Notes: a model not told the origin generated them from the letters alone. A stretch of 64,000 nucleotides of DNA from Ardenticatena sp. (GCA_015487975.1 WFOS01000014.1:1-64000); one strand, 5' to 3'. Shown: positions 31,234 through 41,513, counted from the stretch's first letter. Numbers and translations: made by a program.

Positions 31234-33999
31234 ATGCGCACACACAGGCTTCGCCCGAAACCCTATCTCACCAGAAGATGGACACGCATCGTTCAGATGA
31301 TTCCACCTGGCTCATTACGCAGGCGGATTTTTCTTCTTTCCATCTGGCTCATCACCCCCTGGAGCGTGAGCACGCTTATTCTGAACGAATTTTTGCAGCG
31401 TCAGGCGACACAGGCAGCACTCCTTCGCCACGAGCAAGCCATTGCCCCTGTTGGACAAACCTTTGCACAGACCCTGGCCATTGCCGACTGGCTGACATCT
31501 TCGGCGGCAGAAGTGGCTTTGCAAGCCAACGGCGAATGTGATGCCCTACGCCCAGCCTGGGAAGCTTTGCTTGCCCCAGCCCCGACCTTCCGCAATATGG
31601 CGCTCTTCGCACCCGACGGGCAGATGCTCTGTAGCCTTGTCCCCCCCGAACAAGCAGCGATCAACGCCGCCGATCAAGCCTGGTTTCAACGTGCTGTGGC
31701 AGGCGAGGGCATGCACGTTGGCGACATCCAAACCAGCCGGATCACAGGCGAAGAAGTGCTCGTTTTGGGGCGTGCCGTACGCACCGACGATCAGCACGTG
31801 CGGTGGGTCATCGGGCTTGGTGTCCCCCTTGCGACTTTGCTCCCACTCGACAGCATACCAACCAATACCATCATTCTGGTCCAAACCCCCACTCAGTTGA
31901 TGCGTTTCGACTCCACACAACACCGCTTTGTTCCCGCCGAGCATGAATGGAACGCGATGCTTGCCGACAGCGCCAGCGACGCCTCCCCCTACATCTTTTC
32001 ACGCTTTGCATTCAGCGAGGAGGTCGCCCTGCTCACAGCTTTCTCTCGCGAGGAAGCGCTGCTCAGTGTACGCGGCACCGTGGCCATCGTGAGTATGCTG
32101 ACGTTGCTTGTGCTGCTCATCATGCTGGTCATCTTCTGGAGCACGATTCGCTCATGGGTACTGACCCCACTGCACCACCTGGAAAAAGCGGCACAAGCCT
32201 TTGCTCATGGCGATCTGACGGCGCGTGTGCATACACCTCTGGGCATCAGCGAATTCGACGTTGTGGCCACAACGTTCAACGCCATGGCAGCACAACAGCA
32301 AGCGCAAATTGCGGCGTATCAAAACGCCATTGCCACAGAACAGGCCGAACGCGCTTTCCTCGAAGCCCTGACAACGCTCACCCAATACGCCCTCCAAGAA
32401 CAAGAGTTCGAGACCCAGCTGCAATTCCTTGCTGATTACCTGGTAACTCTTTTCCATGCCGAAAAGTGCTCTATCACGCTCTGGAACGAAGACGCGCAAT
32501 CTATCATTTCCACAGCGACCTATGGTGCCCATCGCCACACCTCCGCCAACGCCACGACACCACCAGCCCAGCGTATCCTCACCCAAAGCGTTCTGGACGC
32601 AGGGTATCCACTTGCCATTGAAAACGTTTTCGAATCTCCCTTTCTTTCGCCAGAAAGCGCCGCACAACTCGAAGCCCAATCCGCATTGGTGCTTCCACTC
32701 ATCGTGAGCGAAGCCGAGCGCCTGGGCGCCATTCTGATTTTGTACCAGACGCCACGCAGATTCAGCGAACGCGACATCGAGCAAGCCAGCCTGGTTGCCA
32801 ATCTGTGCGCCTTGATTTTGCACAAAAACCACCTGCTGGAACACATTTCCGAGCAATTACGAGAGCTGCACACCATCCACACTATTGCCGCCTACGCCCA
32901 CCCCCTCTACACCATGGAAGAATTGCCAACGTATCTCCTCGAAGAGTTGAGCACCACGATAACGTTCGATATGGCCATGCTCATCTTCGACACTTCTGAC
33001 GAGGAAACCACGCCAAGTGTCACGACACACTATGCCATGCCACGCGACAGCAACCACCAGCATATCGAATTCCATCTTCGTCAGATTGCCCTGGACATCA
33101 TGCGCAACCAGCAGGCAACCATTCTGGCAGCCCCCACCATGCAGGGAAAACCCAACCGTGGTCAGATTATTGCCGTTCCATTTGCCACTACCACCGGTCT
33201 GCGTGGCGCCATCGCTTTTTTCCACCACACTCCCATTTATGTCGAATCGGATATCACCCACCTCGAAGGAATCGTCCAGCAAGTAGCCAATACCCTCGAA
33301 AACAACCGCCTCTTCTACTCCGTGCTGAAGCAGCAAGAACACCTGCAAACGCTGGCACGGACACTCGCCGACGTGGAAGAACGCGAGCGCCAGATGATTG
33401 CCCAAACGTTGCATGATGAATCCGGTCAACATCTGGCGGCTTTCAGCATTACCCTCAATCTGCTTCGCCACGCCATCGAAGCCCATAACACCGAAGACGC
33501 CCTCGCCTACTTGGAGACGTTGCAACAACAGTTGCACACAATGGCCAATACCTTGCGCAACATTATGGCGCTGCTTCAACCACCAATGCTCATCGAGTTT
33601 GGATTGGCGCAAACGCTCGAATGGCTGGCAACCACCACCGAAGAACGCACCGGTGTACGTGTGGTATGCACATTCGATGAAATTCCCGAATCAATTCCGC
33701 TGAATATCCAGATCGCGCTCTACCGTATTGCACAGGAAGCCATCAACAACGCCATTCGGCATGCACATGCCAATACCATTACCATCTCGCTCAGCTGGGA
33801 TGCGCAGGAGCGCAACTTCGTGCTGACCGTGCGCGATAATGGGCGCGGCTTTTCTCCCGATAAGACGCCACGTGACCGCCTTGGATTGACAGGAATGCAG
33901 AACCGCGCTATGGCATTGGGAGGACGGGTGACATTTTCATCTTCACCCGCACAAGGGACAACCATCCGCGCCACCATTCCACTTGGAGCAAATACATGA
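31234..33999 (+). CDS. Sensor histidine kinase, Cache-HAMP-GAF-HisKA_3
   Basis: A 921-residue membrane sensor of the NarL/DesK type. A first membrane helix at about residues 30-50, an extracytoplasmic dCache-like domain to about 280 (LGRAVRTDDQHVRWVIGLGVPL), a second helix at about 282-305, then HAMP (VLTPLHHLEKAAQAFAHGDLTARV). Two GAF-like domains fill about 380-690. The HisKA_3 helix has the phosphoacceptor His in IAQTLHDESGQH (near residue 730) and the ATPase domain ends with NGRGF and GLTGMQNRAMALGG. The stop overlaps the ATG of the response regulator by four bases, so these two are cognate. The start may be ATG 31297. Confidence 0.9.
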   Translation: MRTHRLRPKPYLTRRWTRIVQMIPPGSLRRRIFLLSIWLITPWSVSTLILNEFLQRQATQAALLRHEQAIAPVGQTFAQTLAIADWLTSSAAEVALQANGECDALRPAWEALLAPAPTFRNMALFAPDGQMLCSLVPPEQAAINAADQAWFQRAVAGEGMHVGDIQTSRITGEEVLVLGRAVRTDDQHVRWVIGLGVPLATLLPLDSIPTNTIILVQTPTQLMRFDSTQHRFVPAEHEWNAMLADSASDASPYIFSRFAFSEEVALLTAFSREEALLSVRGTVAIVSMLTLLVLLIMLVIFWSTIRSWVLTPLHHLEKAAQAFAHGDLTARVHTPLGISEFDVVATTFNAMAAQQQAQIAAYQNAIATEQAERAFLEALTTLTQYALQEQEFETQLQFLADYLVTLFHAEKCSITLWNEDAQSIISTATYGAHRHTSANATTPPAQRILTQSVLDAGYPLAIENVFESPFLSPESAAQLEAQSALVLPLIVSEAERLGAILILYQTPRRFSERDIEQASLVANLCALILHKNHLLEHISEQLRELHTIHTIAAYAHPLYTMEELPTYLLEELSTTITFDMAMLIFDTSDEETTPSVTTHYAMPRDSNHQHIEFHLRQIALDIMRNQQATILAAPTMQGKPNRGQIIAVPFATTTGLRGAIAFFHHTPIYVESDITHLEGIVQQVANTLENNRLFYSVLKQQEHLQTLARTLADVEERERQMIAQTLHDESGQHLAAFSITLNLLRHAIEAHNTEDALAYLETLQQQLHTMANTLRNIMALLQPPMLIEFGLAQTLEWLATTTEERTGVRVVCTFDEIPESIPLNIQIALYRIAQEAINNAIRHAHANTITISLSWDAQERNFVLTVRDNGRGFSPDKTPRDRLGLTGMQNRAMALGGRVTFSSSPAQGTTIRATIPLGANT

Positions 34000-34625
34000 G
34001 CATCCGACTGATTTTGGCCGACGACCATACGATTGTCCGCGAAGGGCTCGTGGCCATTCTCTCGAACGCTCCCGACATCGAGGTCGTTGGAGAAGCAGGA
34101 ACAGGGCGCGACGCGATAGCGCTAGCAAAGCAGACACAGCCAGATATTGCCATCATCGACCTGGCCTTGCCCGACATCGATGGTTTTGAAGTCATCGAGC
34201 ACTTGCACGATGTGGCCCCCGACACAGCAGTTGTGCTGCTCACCATGCACCTTTCGCGCCAACATGTACGTCGGGCGTTCGCTCTGGGGATACGTGCCTA
34301 CGTGCTCAAAGAGTCCGCTGGTGCCGACCTGATCGAAGCCGTACGCGCAGTGTACAACGGGCGACGATACATCAGCCCTGCGTTGACCGACATCCTGTTG
34401 GACCTGGGCGAACCTTCACCACTGGAACGCCTGAGCAAACGTGAGTACCAGGTACTGGTGCGGGTTGTCCAGGGCAAGAGTAGCGCTGCGATTGCCCGCG
34501 AGTTGCACCTTTCCCCCAAAACGGTGGAAACCTATCGAAGCCGCATTATGGACAAACTCGACATCCACGACTTGCCGAGCCTGGTCAAATTCGCCATTCA
34601 GGAAGGCTTGATTTCTCTCGACTGA
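33996..34625 (+). CDS. LuxR/NarL-type response regulator
   Basis: A 209-residue regulator. The receiver domain has LILADDHTIVREGL, phosphoacceptor Asp in IIDLALPDIDGFEV and Lys in YVLKESAG. The C-terminal LuxR helix-turn-helix is complete (LSKREYQVLVRVVQGKSSAAIARELHLSPKTVETYRSRIMDKL, read in parts). It is coupled to the preceding kinase through an ATGA overlap and should be its target. Confidence 0.93.
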   Translation: MSIRLILADDHTIVREGLVAILSNAPDIEVVGEAGTGRDAIALAKQTQPDIAIIDLALPDIDGFEVIEHLHDVAPDTAVVLLTMHLSRQHVRRAFALGIRAYVLKESAGADLIEAVRAVYNGRRYISPALTDILLDLGEPSPLERLSKREYQVLVRVVQGKSSAAIARELHLSPKTVETYRSRIMDKLDIHDLPSLVKFAIQEGLISLD

Positions 34626-34687
34626 CCTCCGGTTGTCAAGGATTCCCCACACCAGCAGACAAATGCTCCCTCTACCACTACCACGCC

Positions 34688-34739
34688 CTCCCAGGTAGAG
34701 TTGGGGTTGCCAACGAATCCCAACAGAGTTGCCTGGGAG
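34688..34739 (+). promoter_or_regulatory. Leader stem-loop covering the receiver gene's ribosome site
   Basis: CTCCCAGG (34688-34695) pairs perfectly with CCTGGGAG (34732-34739), and inside it GTTGGG (34700-34705) pairs with CCCAAC (34719-34724). The 3' arm contains GGGAG, the likely Shine-Dalgarno of ATG 34747. Folding would hide the ribosome site, so translation of the receiver gene may be controlled. Confidence 0.5.
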
Positions 34740-34746
34740 AACGAAC

Positions 34747-35145
34747 ATGACCACAACAAGTCTCTTGATCATCGATGACGATGCCATCTTCATCGAAATG
34801 GTTGTGCGCTGGCTTCGTCAAACCCACCCAGCCGTCACAATTTGGAGTGCCCTGACGCCAGACTATGCCCTGATTCTGGTCAAAACCTTCTCTATCGCAC
34901 CAACCTACATTCTGGTTGACAGGCAGATGTCAGACATGAACGGGCTCGACCTGATTCGCGCCATGGCACCCTATACCCCCGAGAGCCGCTTCATTCTCAT
35001 AACATCCTTTCCAGACAGAACACTCTATGCCCAGGCCGCACAGCTCGACATCGAGGTCGTCGTTCCCAAACACACCCTCGCCAACTTTCTCGACACCCTG
35101 CTTCGCGGCAGGCATGGAGAAACAGAATCAACATCATATCCATGA
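34747..35145 (+). CDS. Stand-alone receiver-domain protein
   Basis: A 132-residue single receiver domain. Acidic pocket IIDDDAIFIEM, phosphoacceptor Asp in YILVDRQMSDMNGLDL, Ser/Thr in LITSF and Lys in VVVPKHTL. No output domain. It would relay phosphate or bind a partner such as the HD-GYP protein encoded 12 nt downstream. Confidence 0.88.
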   Translation: MTTTSLLIIDDDAIFIEMVVRWLRQTHPAVTIWSALTPDYALILVKTFSIAPTYILVDRQMSDMNGLDLIRAMAPYTPESRFILITSFPDRTLYAQAAQLDIEVVVPKHTLANFLDTLLRGRHGETESTSYP

Positions 35146-35157
35146 AAGGAGGGCACT

Positions 35158-38100
35158 ATGCCATCCCGCCCCCCCACCTACTACTTGCTTTGCATCAATA
35201 TCGGAGCGAACTGGCACGCTCTACTCACGAGTCAGGCCTATACCGCCACCAACGAAGAGAGCGAAGAAGATGCGGTCGATGTGATTCTCTTCACGCCTAC
35301 CAGCAAAACCGACCTCGTCCGTTTGCCATTGCTCCGTGCCATCGCCCCCGTGATTGTGTTGGTCGATCAAAACGGCATCCACCTTGCCTTGAGCGCCATG
35401 CAACAGGGAGCAACCGCCTATCTCGTGCTCGAACATACCACGCCATCATTGCTCGATACCACCATCGAACATGCTATACGCCTGAGCAACGCCAAAACGC
35501 CTTTCGACCGAGTCCCTGGCATTATCTGGACAACGGATGAAAACGGCGACATTACGGCCATCCATGGTGATACTGAAACGTTCCTGGGGGAAACAAAACA
35601 ACATCTGCTCGGCCAATCGTACCAGACACTGCTCGTCAATCTGCAACAATATGCCCAATCAACACCCCCTGAAAGACGCCAATGGCGGCAAATTCTTCGA
35701 ACATATTTCATCGAAGAAGAAGAGACCATCTTGGAACTCTATTACCAGCCGCATGCCAACGCCCCAACCACACATGGCGGCGCGGGCATCCTCATCGACG
35801 CCACACACGCACGGGCACACAAACAATCTCTCAATCGTGAAAACCAGGAATTGACCCTGCTGCAACGTATTCTCGATAAAAGCCACACGCTGGAAAGCAT
35901 TCCCAAGCTGCTGGAAATCATCTGTGCCGAACTCGCGCACGTGCTGCAGGTCCCTCAATCGGCCGCCGCTCTGCTCGATCCCCACAACAACGAGCTGCGT
36001 GTGGTCGCCGAATATCTGGAACCAGGTCGCCCCTCTGGGTTGGGGGCTGTGATTCCGCTCGAAGACAATGAAGCCACACGCTATGTGCTCGAACACCAAC
36101 GTCCGATTGCGATCGAAGATGCCCAAAACGACCCTCGCACACGCGGCACGCATCATCTCATGCGGTATCGTGGGACGGTTTCACTGCTGATCGTGCCGTT
36201 GATTGCCCATGGGCGCACATTGGGCACAATCGGCCTGGATAGCCTCGAACGCCGCCAGTTTACCGAGAATGAAATCAACCTCGTTATGCGCATTGCACAC
36301 GCCACAGCGCAAGCCATCGAAAACGCGCAACTCTACGAAGCCGAGCGTCGCGCCCGCATGAGCGCCGAACATCTTCAACAGACCACCAGCATGCTGACAC
36401 AACAACAAACACTCACAGGCGTTGGCAACACATTGCTCACCAGCCTCGCGACGCTGCTCGAAACACCACGCATCAGCATCTGGCTCTGGTTCGATGGCGA
36501 GCCGCACCGTCTGCACGCCTTGAACGCCGACCATCACACCTTGCCCCCCCACTTGCAAGATGCGGTACGCACCCTTTTTAGCACCACCCCCATACCTGGC
36601 ATCGTGGACGTATCCACGGATGAGCAATGGCGCTCCTTGTTGAGCGATGAAGCCGCTACGCTTCTACTGCTCCCTTTACAGGTCAATCAATCGCTCTTCG
36701 GCGCAGTTCTCATCGAAACCGACCAATCGCCAGACGAGCTCACGCTAGCGCTGTTCAAAGCCATTGCCCAACAAGCCGCCCTCGCATTTCGAACAACGCA
36801 TAGCTACGAACAAACACGCCTCTGGGCGGAAAAAACCCAAGAACTGGCACGCATCTCGCTTGATTTGCGCAACGCACACACGCAGGACGAGCTTGCCAAC
36901 CGTCTCTTGCCACACTTGGTGAGTTTCGCAAACGCCGAAGGCGCTTCTTTGCTGCTCTTCGACCCTGCGCGCCGCGTCTATCGCACAGCCTATGCGTTGG
37001 GGCGTTGGGAGCATCTGCTCGATTGGGAACTGCCCGAAACGTTTGGCGCCAATGCGTACATGGTTGTCACGGGCAAGCCATTCGTCTCAGATGACGTGAC
37101 CAAAGACCCCATCTTCAAAGCACCTGAACGCATGAACCAATGCCATGCTGTCATTGGCCTTCCGCTGCACGTCGCCGACCGCATCCTGGGCACATTGTGG
37201 CTCGGACGAAGCACCCCCTTCGACAAAACCATCCTGCCACACCTCAACACACTGGCCGAACTTGCCGCCCTCGCACTCGACCGCGCCGCGCTCCACCAAG
37301 AAACCCAAACCCGCCTGCGCCGCCTCGCCACCCTGCACGACATCGATATGACCATCAACGCAAACGTGGACATTCGGCTCACACTCGACCTGGTGCTGGC
37401 GAATTTACTCGATGAACTCGATATGGATGCCGCTGTGACGATGCGGTTGGCGAACGATATGAACATGCTTGCACCAATCGCCATGCGCGGCTTTCGCTTC
37501 ACCGACACCATTCGCAATGTGCGCATTGGCGAAGGCCTGGCAGGACGGGTGGCCATGGAGCGCCGCACACTCATTCTCGACAATCTGAACGCCGCCAAAA
37601 GCCCATTGCTTTCCGAATTCATCTCCAAAGAACGCTTTCGAACATTCATCGGTGTTCCGTTGCTCACCAAAGGATGTCTCAAAGGGGTGCTGGAAATTTT
37701 TGCGCGGGATGCCTTTCTCCCATCGGATGAATGGGTTTCATTCGTCGAAACGATCGCCGCCCGTCTGGCACTGGCACTGGACAACTACGAACTCTTCGAT
37801 GAGCTGCAACGCTCCAACACCGAATTGCGGCTGGCATACGACGCCACCATCGAGGGCTGGTCACGTGCGTTGGAACTGCGCGATATCGAAACCAAAGGGC
37901 ATGCCGAGCGTGTCACCCGCCTGACGATGGAATTGGTGCAACAAATGGATGTGCCCGTAGAGGAATGGGTACACATTCGCCGAGGTGCTCTGCTGCATGA
38001 CATCGGCAAACTCGGTATCCCCGACAGCATCCTATTCAAGCCTGGACCACTCACCGAAAAAGAATGGGAGATTATGCGCCGCCACCCGGTGTACGCCTAT

Positions 38101-38400
38101 GAAATGCTTTCACCAATCAACTACCTGCGCGCTGCTCTTGACATTCCATACAGCCACCACGAAAAATGGGACGGGACTGGCTATCCACGCGGCCTGAAAG
38201 GCGCTGCCATTCCGCTTGCAGCACGTATTTTTGCCGTGGTGGATGTGTACGACGCCCTCACATCAAACCGCCCATACCGCCCAGCATGGTCGCACGAAAA
38301 GGCCATGGCCTACATCCGCGCCGAAAGTGGCCGGCATTTCGATCCCAAGGTGGTCGAAGCATTCGAGCGATTGATGCGCAGGAACAAAGAACGGACATGA
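35158..38400 (+). CDS. Multi-GAF HD-GYP cyclic-di-GMP phosphodiesterase
   Basis: A 1080-residue cytosolic sensor-effector. Residues 1-110 resemble a degenerate receiver (VIVLVDQNGIHLALSAMQQGATAYLVLEH). A PAS domain (about 115-215) and four GAF domains (about 230-395, 400-550, 565-720, 725-880) follow. The C-terminal HD-GYP domain has the HD pair in ALLHDIGKLGIPD, DIPYSHHEKWDGTGYPRGLKG with the GYP motif, and VVDVYDALTSNRPYR; these metal and GYP residues are intact, so hydrolysis of cyclic-di-GMP is likely. The ATG follows AAGGAGGGC. The four GAF domains imply several small-molecule or redox inputs. Confidence 0.92.
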   Translation: MPSRPPTYYLLCINIGANWHALLTSQAYTATNEESEEDAVDVILFTPTSKTDLVRLPLLRAIAPVIVLVDQNGIHLALSAMQQGATAYLVLEHTTPSLLDTTIEHAIRLSNAKTPFDRVPGIIWTTDENGDITAIHGDTETFLGETKQHLLGQSYQTLLVNLQQYAQSTPPERRQWRQILRTYFIEEEETILELYYQPHANAPTTHGGAGILIDATHARAHKQSLNRENQELTLLQRILDKSHTLESIPKLLEIICAELAHVLQVPQSAAALLDPHNNELRVVAEYLEPGRPSGLGAVIPLEDNEATRYVLEHQRPIAIEDAQNDPRTRGTHHLMRYRGTVSLLIVPLIAHGRTLGTIGLDSLERRQFTENEINLVMRIAHATAQAIENAQLYEAERRARMSAEHLQQTTSMLTQQQTLTGVGNTLLTSLATLLETPRISIWLWFDGEPHRLHALNADHHTLPPHLQDAVRTLFSTTPIPGIVDVSTDEQWRSLLSDEAATLLLLPLQVNQSLFGAVLIETDQSPDELTLALFKAIAQQAALAFRTTHSYEQTRLWAEKTQELARISLDLRNAHTQDELANRLLPHLVSFANAEGASLLLFDPARRVYRTAYALGRWEHLLDWELPETFGANAYMVVTGKPFVSDDVTKDPIFKAPERMNQCHAVIGLPLHVADRILGTLWLGRSTPFDKTILPHLNTLAELAALALDRAALHQETQTRLRRLATLHDIDMTINANVDIRLTLDLVLANLLDELDMDAAVTMRLANDMNMLAPIAMRGFRFTDTIRNVRIGEGLAGRVAMERRTLILDNLNAAKSPLLSEFISKERFRTFIGVPLLTKGCLKGVLEIFARDAFLPSDEWVSFVETIAARLALALDNYELFDELQRSNTELRLAYDATIEGWSRALELRDIETKGHAERVTRLTMELVQQMDVPVEEWVHIRRGALLHDIGKLGIPDSILFKPGPLTEKEWEIMRRHPVYAYEMLSPINYLRAALDIPYSHHEKWDGTGYPRGLKGAAIPLAARIFAVVDVYDALTSNRPYRPAWSHEKAMAYIRAESGRHFDPKVVEAFERLMRRNKERT

Positions 38401-38426
38401 CACGTCACGCGCATGGCACACAAACA

Positions 38427-38450
38427 ACCGCCCCTCACGTGAGGGGCGGT
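38427..38450. terminator. Bidirectional terminator between convergent genes
   Basis: A perfect 24-nt palindrome, ACCGCCCCTC-ACGT-GAGGGGCGGT, followed on the plus strand by GTGGTATTTT. It separates the plus-strand HD-GYP gene from the minus-strand tryptophanase gene. Confidence 0.75.
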
Positions 38451-38471
38451 GTGGTATTTTGCGCAGAACAA

Positions 38472-39866
38472 TCAGGGCATCACAACAGCGGCTTCGATCG
38501 GTTCGAAACGGGCCGTAAAGTGGCGCAACAGAGGCGGCGCATATGTCATCCGCAAGCCCCGCACCCGGTCAGCCTGTGCTGCCAACCGCCCCAACGCATC
38601 GGCCACGTAGTCCAGGTGGCTTTGCGTGTACACACGACGTGGAATGGCAAGACGCACCAATTCCAGCGCCGGATAGACCATGTCACCTGTTTGGGGGTCT
38701 TCATGCGCGAACATCACCGACCCCACTTCCACGCCACGCACACCGGCTTCCAGGTAGAGCGCCACAGCGAGCGCCTGCGCCGGAAAATGCGCTTGGGGGA
38801 TATGCGGCAAGAAACGTCGTGCGTCTACATAGACAGCGTGTCCTCCTGGTGGCTGTACAATGGGCACGTTCGCCGCCTGCAAGCGCTCTGCCAGATAGCG
38901 CACCTGCCCTGTACGATATGCTAGATAGGCTTCATCGAGCGCTTCGTACAACCCAACCGCCATGGCGTCCAAATCGCGCCCTGCCAGCCCGCCATACGTC
39001 GGAAACCCCTCGCGCAAAATCAATTCCTGTTGCGCCCGCTCGTAGAGAGTTGCATCGTTCATCGCCAAAAAGCCGCCAATGTTCACAATGGCATCCTTTT
39101 TCGCGCTCATGGTAGCGCCATCCGCCAACGCAAACATCTCACGCGCAATGTCGATGGGGGCTTTGTCCGCATAGCCTGGTTCGCGCTGCTTGATGAACCA
39201 GGCATTCTCGGCAAAGCGGCACGCATCGATGAAAAAAGGAATGCCATATTCACGGTAGACGGCCGAAACCTCGCGCACGTTTTGCATGGAAACTGGCTGC
39301 CCACCCCCGGCGTTGTTTGTGATGGTGATCATGCCAAAGGGGATACGCTCGACACCAGTCTCTTCGATGAAACGCCGCAATTTTTCAACATCCATGTTGC
39401 CCTTGAAGGGATGCGTGGACTGCGGGTCACGGGCTTCATCAATCACCAGGTTGACCGGTTCTGCCCCCCGTGCGCGAATGTTGCCTTCCGTGGTATCGAA
39501 ATGCATGTTGGAAGGAATTTTGTCGCCCGGTTCGATGAGCAACTGGCAGAGGATATGTTCGGCGGCACGCCCCTGATGAGTCGGCACAAAAAAGCGGAAG
39601 CCAAAAATATCGCGAATGACGTCGCGCAAGCGATAGAACGAACGTGCTCCCGCATAGGACTCATCGCCCTGCATGATGGCCGCCCACTGCGCCTGGCTCA
39701 TGGCGCCTGTTCCCGAATCGGTGAGCAAATCAATGAAGACCTCGTCGGAACGCAAGCCAAACAGGTTGTAGCCAGCGCGTTGCAATGCCGCCAGACGCTC
39801 CTCGCGCGACAACAACCGAATTGGCTCCACCATCTTGATGCGAAATGGTTCTGGTATGTACTGCAT
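38472..39866 (-). CDS. tnaA: Tryptophanase (or tyrosine phenol-lyase family)
   Basis: A 464-residue PLP-dependent beta-eliminating lyase. [25 protein letters not shown] and [13 protein letters not shown] form the N-terminal part; PLP-Lys is in [15 protein letters not shown]. It resembles both tryptophanase and tyrosine phenol-lyase. [26 protein letters not shown] and EGFPTYGGL look more like tryptophanase, and GVEVGS lacks the Arg that I recall in the tyrosine phenol-lyase active site (MERG), which favours indole formation from tryptophan. The ATG follows AAGGAGG. No tnaB permease or leader peptide is seen. Confidence 0.82.
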   Translation of the reverse strand: MQYIPEPFRIKMVEPIRLLSREERLAALQRAGYNLFGLRSDEVFIDLLTDSGTGAMSQAQWAAIMQGDESYAGARSFYRLRDVIRDIFGFRFFVPTHQGRAAEHILCQLLIEPGDKIPSNMHFDTTEGNIRARGAEPVNLVIDEARDPQSTHPFKGNMDVEKLRRFIEETGVERIPFGMITITNNAGGGQPVSMQNVREVSAVYREYGIPFFIDACRFAENAWFIKQREPGYADKAPIDIAREMFALADGATMSAKKDAIVNIGGFLAMNDATLYERAQQELILREGFPTYGGLAGRDLDAMAVGLYEALDEAYLAYRTGQVRYLAERLQAANVPIVQPPGGHAVYVDARRFLPHIPQAHFPAQALAVALYLEAGVRGVEVGSVMFAHEDPQTGDMVYPALELVRLAIPRRVYTQSHLDYVADALGRLAAQADRVRGLRMTYAPPLLRHFTARFEPIEAAVVMP

Positions 39867-39943
39867 GTGTGCCTCCTTGCAACACGCGGCACGTCATCGT
39901 GCCATGACTGTACAATCGCCAATACGCTTTCCAACGAAGAAGG

Positions 39944-40282
39944 CTACGGCAACTCGAACCGCAAAACCGACACCTCGCCATCCAGGCCATCGAAACGCAC
40001 TTCACGCACAGCCGCACGGTCGGCGGTGAGTTCCAGTGAAATGGCACGGACGGCACCAATTCGATAGGCGATGGGCGACTCGGCAAGACCGGCAATGATT
40101 TCCACGTCGATGCGGTCATTTTCCTGCGCCAGCCGCAAGGTGCGCAGCGGTGTTTGCCACAACACCACTTCGGCAATACCCTGCGGGGCATCTCGAACAC
40201 GCAACACCACTGGGATAGCTTGCTGGCGGCGTGTGATGGAGTGCAAAACAGACGCCCACTCGGCGGGTGGCACCCGAATCAT
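39944..40282 (-). CDS. DUF5335-like small protein
   Basis: A 112-residue soluble protein whose body (IRVPPAEWASVLHSITRRQQ, DVEIIAGLAESPIAYRIGAVRAI) fits the poorly studied DUF5335 family. Start ATG 40282 lies four bases after the stop of the flavin reductase gene, with GGAG upstream. Coupling suggests a shared transcript; no function is known. Confidence 0.6.
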   Translation of the reverse strand: MIRVPPAEWASVLHSITRRQQAIPVVLRVRDAPQGIAEVVLWQTPLRTLRLAQENDRIDVEIIAGLAESPIAYRIGAVRAISLELTADRAAVREVRFDGLDGEVSVLRFELP

Positions 40283-40286
40283 GCCA

Positions 40287-40832
40287 TCACTCCGTCTCAT
40301 CATCGGATTGCGTGGGCCACGGGCTGGAACGCTGTTGTTCAACCGGGCCTAAATGCGCCCAGCGGCGGTTGAAGTAGAGCAAGGGCTCGCGTGCCCCATC
40401 GTTCAACACTGCACCATCCACTACCTCGCCGACGAAAATGGTGTGGTCGCCACCGTCATACGTGGCCCATAGACGGCAATCGACCCAGGCCAGGGCATCA
40501 TCGAACACCGGTGCACCGGTTGTGGCTGTTCGATACGGGAGCCCCTCGAATCGGTCTTCGACACCTGGAATCATGCCAGCAAAGCGTTCCGCCAATTCGC
40601 GCTGGTCGAGCGCAAGGATGTTGACAGCGAAAATGCCACTGAGCTCGATCATGTCGTGCGTACGCAACGGTTTGGCAATGCACACCAGCACGAGCATCGG
40701 TGCAAGTGAAACACTGGAAAACGCGTTGGCCGTCATTCCATGCACCGCATCGCCATCGCGTGTGGTGACGATGGTCACCCCGGTGGCAAACTGGCTCATA
40801 GCACGCTTGAACGAATCTACATCAAAAGACAT
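40287..40832 (-). CDS. Flavin reductase family protein
   Basis: A 181-residue FMN-binding split-barrel protein. SFKRAMSQFATGVTIVTT, GMTANAFSSVSLAPMLVLVCI and HTIFVGEVVDG are the standard landmarks of flavin reductase-like domains (HpaC/DIM6 type), which supply reduced flavin to monooxygenases. The ATG follows AAGGAG; an upstream alternative at 40853 lacks a site. No oxygenase component lies next to it. Confidence 0.85.
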   Translation of the reverse strand: MSFDVDSFKRAMSQFATGVTIVTTRDGDAVHGMTANAFSSVSLAPMLVLVCIAKPLRTHDMIELSGIFAVNILALDQRELAERFAGMIPGVEDRFEGLPYRTATTGAPVFDDALAWVDCRLWATYDGGDHTIFVGEVVDGAVLNDGAREPLLYFNRRWAHLGPVEQQRSSPWPTQSDDETE

Positions 40833-40871
40833 GTCGCGACTCCTTGGTTGCATTGGTTCTTGTTTACCGAT

Positions 40872-41513
40872 TTACTTGTTTGCCATCAAAGCCCGAATGT
40901 ACGGGTTGAAGCGCCGTTCGTTCGCCATTGTCGTCGCAGGGCCATGCCCTGGCAGCAATAGGGTTTCATCGGGCAAGGGCAGAATCACGCGGCGAATGCT
41001 GCGCATCAGCGTATTGAAGTCCGCCCCGGGCAAATCGTACCGCCCGATACTCCCGGCGAAGACCACATCGCCCGTGAAGCAAACCCCCTCGCCAATGAAC
41101 ACAGTGCCATTGGGGCTGTGCCCCGGCGTTTCGTAGACCGTCAACGTCAATCCAGGTGGCGCAATGTTCTGCCCTTCGTGAATCGTTGCATCGATTGTGG
41201 GGGCTGGCCCCGCATCGATGCCAAGCCATTCTCGAGCAATCTCGGGCGCACGGGCTACAAGTGGCTCTTCCCCATGGGGCACCCAAAACGGAATGCCAAA
41301 CGCCTCTTTCAACGCCTGCACACCAAGCACGTGATCGAAGTGGCAATGCGTATTGACGATCCGCAAAGGAGTCCACCCCTTCGCGCGAATTGTGGCGACA
41401 ATTTTGTCGGCATCGCCCCCAGGATCGATGATGATAGCGTCGCCTGTGGCTTCGTTCACGACAATGTAGCAATTGACTTGCAGTGGGCCGACGACAAGCG
41501 TTTCGATATGCAT
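40872..41513 (-). CDS. MBL-fold hydrolase, glyoxalase II-like
   Basis: A 213-residue metallo-beta-lactamase-fold hydrolase. Metal motif THCHFDHVLG, later His in TPGHSPNG, Asp in CFTGDVVFAGSIGR and the final LLPGHGPATTM. The short length (without the glyoxalase II C-terminal domain) fits the YcbL/persulfide-dioxygenase-like group. GTG 41540 is an alternative start. It ends 40 nt before the flavin reductase gene. Confidence 0.85.
   Translation of the reverse strand: MHIETLVVGPLQVNCYIVVNEATGDAIIIDPGGDADKIVATIRAKGWTPLRIVNTHCHFDHVLGVQALKEAFGIPFWVPHGEEPLVARAPEIAREWLGIDAGPAPTIDATIHEGQNIAPPGLTLTVYETPGHSPNGTVFIGEGVCFTGDVVFAGSIGRYDLPGADFNTLMRSIRRVILPLPDETLLLPGHGPATTMANERRFNPYIRALMANK

Noticed and set aside
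38472-39866. Annotation as tyrosine phenol-lyase
   Set aside because: Several stretches and the missing active-site Arg position look more like tryptophanase; kept as the second choice.
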